A stretch of DNA of 64,000 nt from Agromyces sp. Root81 (GTDB lineage: Bacteria; Actinomycetota; Actinomycetes; Actinomycetales; Microbacteriaceae): the NCBI RefSeq assembly GCF_001429165.1, contig NZ_LMIR01000002.1, positions 1,353,261 through 1,417,260 of the forward strand, read 5' to 3'. The notes under the pieces are model-generated. The model made no database searches and was not told the origin of the DNA. It saw nothing but the letters and a program-made list of their open reading frames with translations. Of this stretch, positions 60,861 to 64,000 are shown one piece after another. A program made the translations under genes and the position numbers. How positions within the stretch are numbered: the stretch's first letter is position 1; every line of letters starts with the position of its first letter.

Positions 60861-60881
60861 GGGATTCCACGGAAGATGGCA
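60861..60881. repeat. Right copy of dispersed direct repeat
   Basis: It matches 56597-56617 at 20 of 21 positions in the same orientation. The last ten bases are also inverted 34 bases downstream. Confidence 0.7.
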
Positions 60882-60964
60882 GAAATGCCATCGGCATGCC
60901 AACTGACGTGGAAAATGCCATCTTCGCCTGGAACCTACAGTCTGCACCTGCAACTCCGCCACGT

Positions 60965-60995
60965 AGATTGTCCGAGAGGTCGAATCGGACAATCT
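60965..60995. terminator. Perfect 11-bp inverted repeat, possible dnaB terminator
   Basis: AGATTGTCCGA (60965-60975), nine bases, TCGGACAATCT (60985-60995). It lies 45 bases past the dnaB stop on the minus strand. A terminator is the simplest reading; a repeat-element end is the alternative. Confidence 0.5.
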
Positions 60996-61039
60996 AAGCG
61001 GCGGCAAGACAATCTAGACAGTCGACCGACAGGACGCCG

Positions 61040-62419
61040 CTACCCCTGCACCATGTCCGCGAAGCGCGAGAAGTGGCCGTGGAACGCCACGGTGATCGTG
61101 CGGGTGGGGCCGTTACGGTGCTTGGCCACGATGAGGTCCGCCTCGCCGGCACGCGGGCTGTCGCGCTCGTAGGCGCTCTCGCGGTGCAGGAGGATCACCA
61201 TGTCGGCGTCCTGCTCGATCGAGCCCGACTCGCGGAGGTCGCTGATGGCGGGCATCTTGTCGGCGCGCTGCTCTGGGCCACGGTTCAGCTGCGACAGTGC
61301 GATGACAGGCACCTGCAGCTCCTTCGCGAGCAGTTTCAGCGCACGCGAGAACTCCGAGACCTCCTGCTGGCGGCTCTCGACGCGCTTGCCGCTCGTCATG
61401 AGCTGGAGGTAGTCGATGACGACCATCTTCAGCCCGACCTTCTGCTTGAGGCGGCGGCACTTCGCGCGGATCTCGACGAGCGTCATGTTGGGGGAGTCGT
61501 CGATGTAGAGCGGTGCGTCGTTGATGCGGCCGCGGGTCGCCGCGATCGTCGTCCAGTCGCGCGAGTCGACGGTGCCCTTTCGCATCATCTGCAGCGGCAC
61601 GGATGCCTCGGCGCTGAGCAGACGCATCGCGATCTCGCTCTTGCCCATCTCGAGTGAGAAGAAGACCGACGGCTGGCCGTTCGTGATCGACGCGGCCCGC
61701 GCGAAGTCGAGCGCGAGCGTCGACTTTCCCATGGCGGGTCGCGCCGCGACGATGATCATCTGGCCGGGGTGGAACCCGTTGGTCAGGTCGTCGAGGTCGG
61801 CGAAGCCGGTGGGAACGCCGGTGAACTTGCCGTCGGTGTGCTTGGCCGCCTCGATCTCGTCGATGGCGACGGTCACTGCTTCGGAGAGCGGCACGTAGTC
61901 TTCGGTCTCGACCGAGCCGGTCACGGCGTAGATCTCGGCCTGGGCGTTGTTGACGAGGTCGGTGACCTCGCCCTCGCCCTGGTAGCCCATCTGCACGATG
62001 CGCGTGCCGGCCTCGACGAGGCGGCGGAGCATCGCGCGCTCGGCGACGATCGAGGAGTAGAAGCCGGCGTTCGCCGCGGTCGGCACGATGCTCGTGAGCG
62101 TGTGCAGGTATTCCACGCCGCCGGCGCGCTGGAGGTCGCCGGTCTTCGTCAACTCGTCGGTGACGGCGATGACGTCGGTGGGCTCGCCGTGCGAGTAGAG
62201 GGTGAGGATCGCGTTGAAGACGACCTCGTGCTTCGGCACGTAGAAGTCGACGCCGCGCACGGTCTCGATGACGTCGGCGACCGCGTCCTTCGAGAGCATC
62301 ATGCCGCCGAGCGCGCTCTGCTCGGCGAGGAGGTCGTGGGGAGGAACGCGTTCGCCCCGTCGGGCGTCACCGTCGTCGACCGGTTCAGCGAGCCCGATGT
62401 GCGCGATCGACAACTTCAT
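61040..62419 (-). CDS. dnaB: Replicative DNA helicase
   Basis: The 459-residue hexameric helicase has an N-terminal domain (PHDLLAEQSALGGMMLSKDAVADV), Walker A ARPAMGKST (226-234), Walker B MVVIDYLQLM, ALSQLNRGPEQR and DLRESGSIEQDADMVILLHR. It unwinds DNA ahead of the fork. There is no intein, unlike some mycobacterial copies. GGAGG lies before ATG 62419. It follows rplI after 459 bases containing DnaA boxes. Confidence 0.96.
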   Translation of the reverse strand: MKLSIAHIGLAEPVDDGDARRGERVPPHDLLAEQSALGGMMLSKDAVADVIETVRGVDFYVPKHEVVFNAILTLYSHGEPTDVIAVTDELTKTGDLQRAGGVEYLHTLTSIVPTAANAGFYSSIVAERAMLRRLVEAGTRIVQMGYQGEGEVTDLVNNAQAEIYAVTGSVETEDYVPLSEAVTVAIDEIEAAKHTDGKFTGVPTGFADLDDLTNGFHPGQMIIVAARPAMGKSTLALDFARAASITNGQPSVFFSLEMGKSEIAMRLLSAEASVPLQMMRKGTVDSRDWTTIAATRGRINDAPLYIDDSPNMTLVEIRAKCRRLKQKVGLKMVVIDYLQLMTSGKRVESRQQEVSEFSRALKLLAKELQVPVIALSQLNRGPEQRADKMPAISDLRESGSIEQDADMVILLHRESAYERDSPRAGEADLIVAKHRNGPTRTITVAFHGHFSRFADMVQG

Positions 62420-62572
62420 GACCTCCGGTTCGGCTCGGACGGGCGAGCGACCCGCGCCCACCACCCAGTGTCTCGGAGGCCGCCGACATGGCTGGCCGAC
62501 CGGGATTTCACATGGGTGGGAATGGACGCTGCTTCACGATAGGGAAGCCGGTGTGCACAACACAACCCGGCC

Positions 62573-62581
62573 TGTGGATAA
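62573..62581 (-). promoter_or_regulatory. DnaA box
   Basis: An exact match to TTATCCACA on the minus strand. Confidence 0.7.
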
Positions 62582-62629
62582 CTCTGGGGACAATCTGGGC
62601 GAAACGCCGTGGAATGTGTGCACTTCGCC

Positions 62630-62638
62630 TGTGGATAA
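62630..62638 (-). promoter_or_regulatory. DnaA box
   Basis: A second exact match to TTATCCACA in the same orientation, 57 bases from the first. Confidence 0.7.
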
Positions 62639-62830
62639 CTGTGGAAACTCGGTGAATTACACGGGCTGAATTTCAACTTGACCAGCGATTTCATCTATAC
62701 ACACCTGTGGGGGAAAACTTCTTTTGAAGTGCACTCCACATGTGGGTCGACCTGTGTACAACGGTCACAGCGAACACTGATCCCGACTTGCGCGAACCCC
62801 CGCCGCGGGTGTACGCGAAGACGCGAAAAC

Positions 62831-62857
62831 GGCGGCCGGGCCGAAGCCCGAACCGCC
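62831..62857 (-). terminator. Hairpin terminator after rplI
   Basis: GGCGG + CGGGC / GCCCG + CCGCC with a CGAA loop and a small internal bulge, 21 bases after the rplI stop. Confidence 0.6.
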
Positions 62858-62878
62858 GCTCTCGTCGTGCGTCGCGAG

Positions 62879-63331
62879 TTACTTCGCGGCGACCACCTGC
62901 AGGGTGATCGTCGCCGAGAGCTCGTCGTGCAGACGAACCGTCGCCTCGTGCTCGCCGACCGCCTTGATGGGGGCCGTGATCTCGATCTTGCGCTTGTCGA
63001 GGTCGCCGAGGCCGGCGGTCGCAACCGCAGCCGCGACATCCGCGGTCTTGACGGAGCCGAAGAGGCGTCCGCCCTGACCGGCCTTGACGGCCAGCCGGAC
63101 CTTGGTCGACTCGAGCTTGGCCTTGACGGCCTGCGCGTCTTCGAGCGAGTGCAGGGCGCGAGCGGCGCGAGCCGCCTTGATCTGCTCGACCTGCTTCTCG
63201 CCACCGCGCGACCACGCCACAGCGAAGCCCTGGGGGACGAGGTAGTTGCGAGCGTAACCGCTCTTGACCTCGACGACGTCGCCGGCCGTGCCGAGGCCGG
63301 TGACCTCGTGGGTGAGAATTACCTTAGCCAT
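62879..63331 (-). CDS. rplI: 50S ribosomal protein L9
   Basis: The 150-residue protein starts [47 protein letters not shown], the L9 N-domain signature. A long connecting helix and C-domain ([21 protein letters not shown]) follow. It reaches from the large subunit towards the neighbouring ribosome. It is 11 bases downstream of rpsR in the ssb-rpsR-rplI operon. Confidence 0.96.
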   Translation of the reverse strand: MAKVILTHEVTGLGTAGDVVEVKSGYARNYLVPQGFAVAWSRGGEKQVEQIKAARAARALHSLEDAQAVKAKLESTKVRLAVKAGQGGRLFGSVKTADVAAAVATAGLGDLDKRKIEITAPIKAVGEHEATVRLHDELSATITLQVVAAK

Positions 63332-63342
63332 TGTCGTGCTCC

Positions 63343-63603
63343 TTAGCGGCCGGAGCCCGAGTAGGGCAGGAGGGCCATCTCGCGTGCGTTCTTGACGGCA
63401 CGGGCGATCAGGCGCTGCTCCTGCACGGAGACACCGGTGATTCGGCGGGCGCGGATCTTTCCACGCTCGGAGATGAACTTGCGGAGGGTCGCGACGTCCT
63501 TGTAGTCGATGACACCGACCTTGATGGACTTCGCCGGGGCGGCGTTCTTCGCGCCCTTCCCGCGGGTCGGCTTGCGGCGATCGCCGCTCGACTTTCCAGC
63601 CAT
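63343..63603 (-). CDS. rpsR: 30S ribosomal protein S18, zinc-free form
   Basis: The 86-residue protein shows [52 protein letters not shown], the S18 core. It has no cysteine, unlike the CxxC-bearing primary S18 of mycobacteria. It binds S6 in the small subunit platform. It lies in the usual ssb-rpsR-rplI order. Confidence 0.96.
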   Translation of the reverse strand: MAGKSSGDRRKPTRGKGAKNAAPAKSIKVGVIDYKDVATLRKFISERGKIRARRITGVSVQEQRLIARAVKNAREMALLPYSGSGR

Positions 63604-63638
63604 TGTCTTTCCTGTCTATTGAAAACGATTCGAGCGAG

Positions 63639-63657
63639 CGGATGCCTGGGGCATCCG
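63639..63657 (-). promoter_or_regulatory. Stem-loop between ssb and rpsR
   Basis: CGGATGCC-tgg-GGCATCCG is a perfect 8-bp stem with a three-base loop in the 89-base gap between ssb and rpsR. It could adjust the ratio of SSB to S18 and L9 messages by partial termination or by protecting RNA ends. Confidence 0.45.
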
Positions 63658-63692
63658 TTCACCGGCCGCTGCGCTACTGAAAGCGCCTGGGC

Positions 63693-64000
63693 CTAGAAGG
63701 GGGTCTCGTCGCCGTAGCTCGTGCCGGGGGTGTTCCAGACGTCGCCACCGCCGCCGCCCTGAGGGGCTGCTGCGGGAGCGCTGGGTGCCCACGGCTCATC
63801 GGCACCGGCGCCGCCCCCGAAGGAGCTGTTGCCGCCGCCGACACCACGGTTGGACTGTGCGCGCGTCACGGACGCGGTGGCGTAGCGCAGGCTCGGGCCG
63901 ATTTCATCGACCTCGAGCTCGATGGTGGTGCGCTTCTCGCCTTCCTTCGTCTCGTAGGAACGCTGCTTGAGACGCCCGGAAGCGATGACCCGGGATCCCT
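63693..64000 (-). CDS. ssb: Single-stranded DNA-binding protein, N-terminus beyond window
   Basis: The visible 101 codons give the end of the OB fold ([47 protein letters not shown]), then a Gly/Pro/Ala-rich disordered linker. The acidic tip SYGDETPF is the protein-interaction peptide of SSB. It coats single-stranded DNA and recruits repair and replication proteins. The first complete codon in the window starts at 63998. Confidence 0.95.
   Translation of the reverse strand, partial: GSRVIASGRLKQRSYETKEGEKRTTIELEVDEIGPSLRYATASVTRAQSNRGVGGGNSSFGGGAGADEPWAPSAPAAAPQGGGGGDVWNTPGTSYGDETPF

Larger units (their letters stand above)
60703..61039. other. Intergenic region with repeats between ohr and dnaB
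   Basis: The 337 bases hold the right copy of the direct repeat (60861-60881) and its 10-bp inverted partner (GAAGATGGCA 60872-60881 / TGCCATCTTC 60916-60925). They also hold a hairpin at 60965-60995 and a further copy of GACAATCTA at 61008-61016. No gene was seen. It looks like a mosaic of small repeat elements at the right edge of the accessory block. Confidence 0.6.
62420..62878. other. Intergenic region between rplI and dnaB with DnaA boxes
   Basis: Two exact DnaA boxes (TGTGGATAA on this strand, i.e. TTATCCACA) lie at 62573-62581 and 62630-62638, 57 bases apart. A related TGTGGAAAC is at 62640-62648, with further near-matches around 62706-62716 and 62743-62760. The region is AT-richer than its flanks between 62640 and 62740. 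It also holds the rplI terminator and presumably the dnaB promoter. Confidence 0.7.

Noticed and set aside
61040-62419. Intein in dnaB
   Set aside because: The helicase motifs are contiguous and the length is normal, without an insertion at the Walker region.
62420-62878. Replication origin
   Set aside because: Only two exact DnaA boxes and no dnaA or dnaN beside it; more likely a regulatory or titration site.

Overview
The window is high-GC actinobacterial DNA. The best guess is a member of the Microbacteriaceae (Agromyces/Microbacterium-like). This rests on the gene families and their order, strong GC bias at third codon positions, frequent GTG starts, many probable leaderless genes, and a recurring CGGATGCC word. 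This is inference; there is no 16S gene in the window. The right end carries ssb-rpsR-rplI-dnaB, which in actinobacteria normally lies close to the replication origin. No tRNA, rRNA, CRISPR array, prophage or intact insertion sequence was seen.

Layout. 0-9 kb: a truncated MFS exporter, a lipoprotein, a class II glutamine amidotransferase, a DHFR-fold enzyme, a serine-hydrolase-like lipoprotein whose catalytic motif is lost, a Pif1-like helicase, a secreted protein and a fused CopD/CtaG copper/cytochrome-oxidase protein. 9-10.5 kb: tandem 58-bp repeats, HU, and the rpmB-rpmG-rpsN cluster. 10.7-14.4 kb: a tightly coupled five-gene operon that looks like an orphan type VII secretion-like (ESX/WXG100) effector locus; this is the best candidate for an undescribed system. 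14.4-17.4 kb: a YrhK-like membrane protein, glutamate decarboxylase, and a collapsed remnant of the partner GABA antiporter. 17.4-25.3 kb: a glycine-betaine ABC importer, then a complete zinc importer with its Zur repressor and a Zur box. 25.4-31 kb: a GNAT enzyme, branched-chain/pyruvate dehydrogenase E1a-E1b-E2, a HisC-like aminotransferase and a holin-4-like membrane protein. 31.2-33.1 kb: a second WXG100-like partner coupled to a large alpha/beta hydrolase. 33.2-40 kb: a phosphotransferase, a tyrosine phosphatase coupled to purB, and a large secreted beta-helix/PDZ/Ig protein. 40-48 kb: membrane proteins, a WYL regulator, a VOC protein, transhydrogenase pntAB, an IclR regulator and a MobA-like flavin monooxygenase. 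48-56.4 kb: small membrane or unknown proteins, a frameshifted membrane methyltransferase, DedA, and a two-component system next to a membrane-anchored DJ-1/PfpI protein. 56.5-60.9 kb: an accessory block (ECF42-type sigma factor with DGPF protein, MmcQ, DHFR-fold protein, OhrR/Ohr) bracketed by a near-identical 20-bp direct repeat. 61-64 kb: dnaB, a DnaA-box-bearing intergenic region, rplI, rpsR and partial ssb.

How parts fit together. Zinc economy is a theme: a Zur-box-controlled znuA-znuC-znuB-znuB-zur operon sits in the same window as four ribosomal proteins (L28, L33, S14, S18) that all lack the zinc-binding Cys pairs. Stress functions recur: GadB, betaine uptake, Ohr/OhrR, transhydrogenase and the ECF42/DGPF pair. 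Two separate loci encode WXG100-like helical partners next to larger putative substrates, but no EccC-type ATPase is present here. All calls come from reading the sequence; no database search was run.
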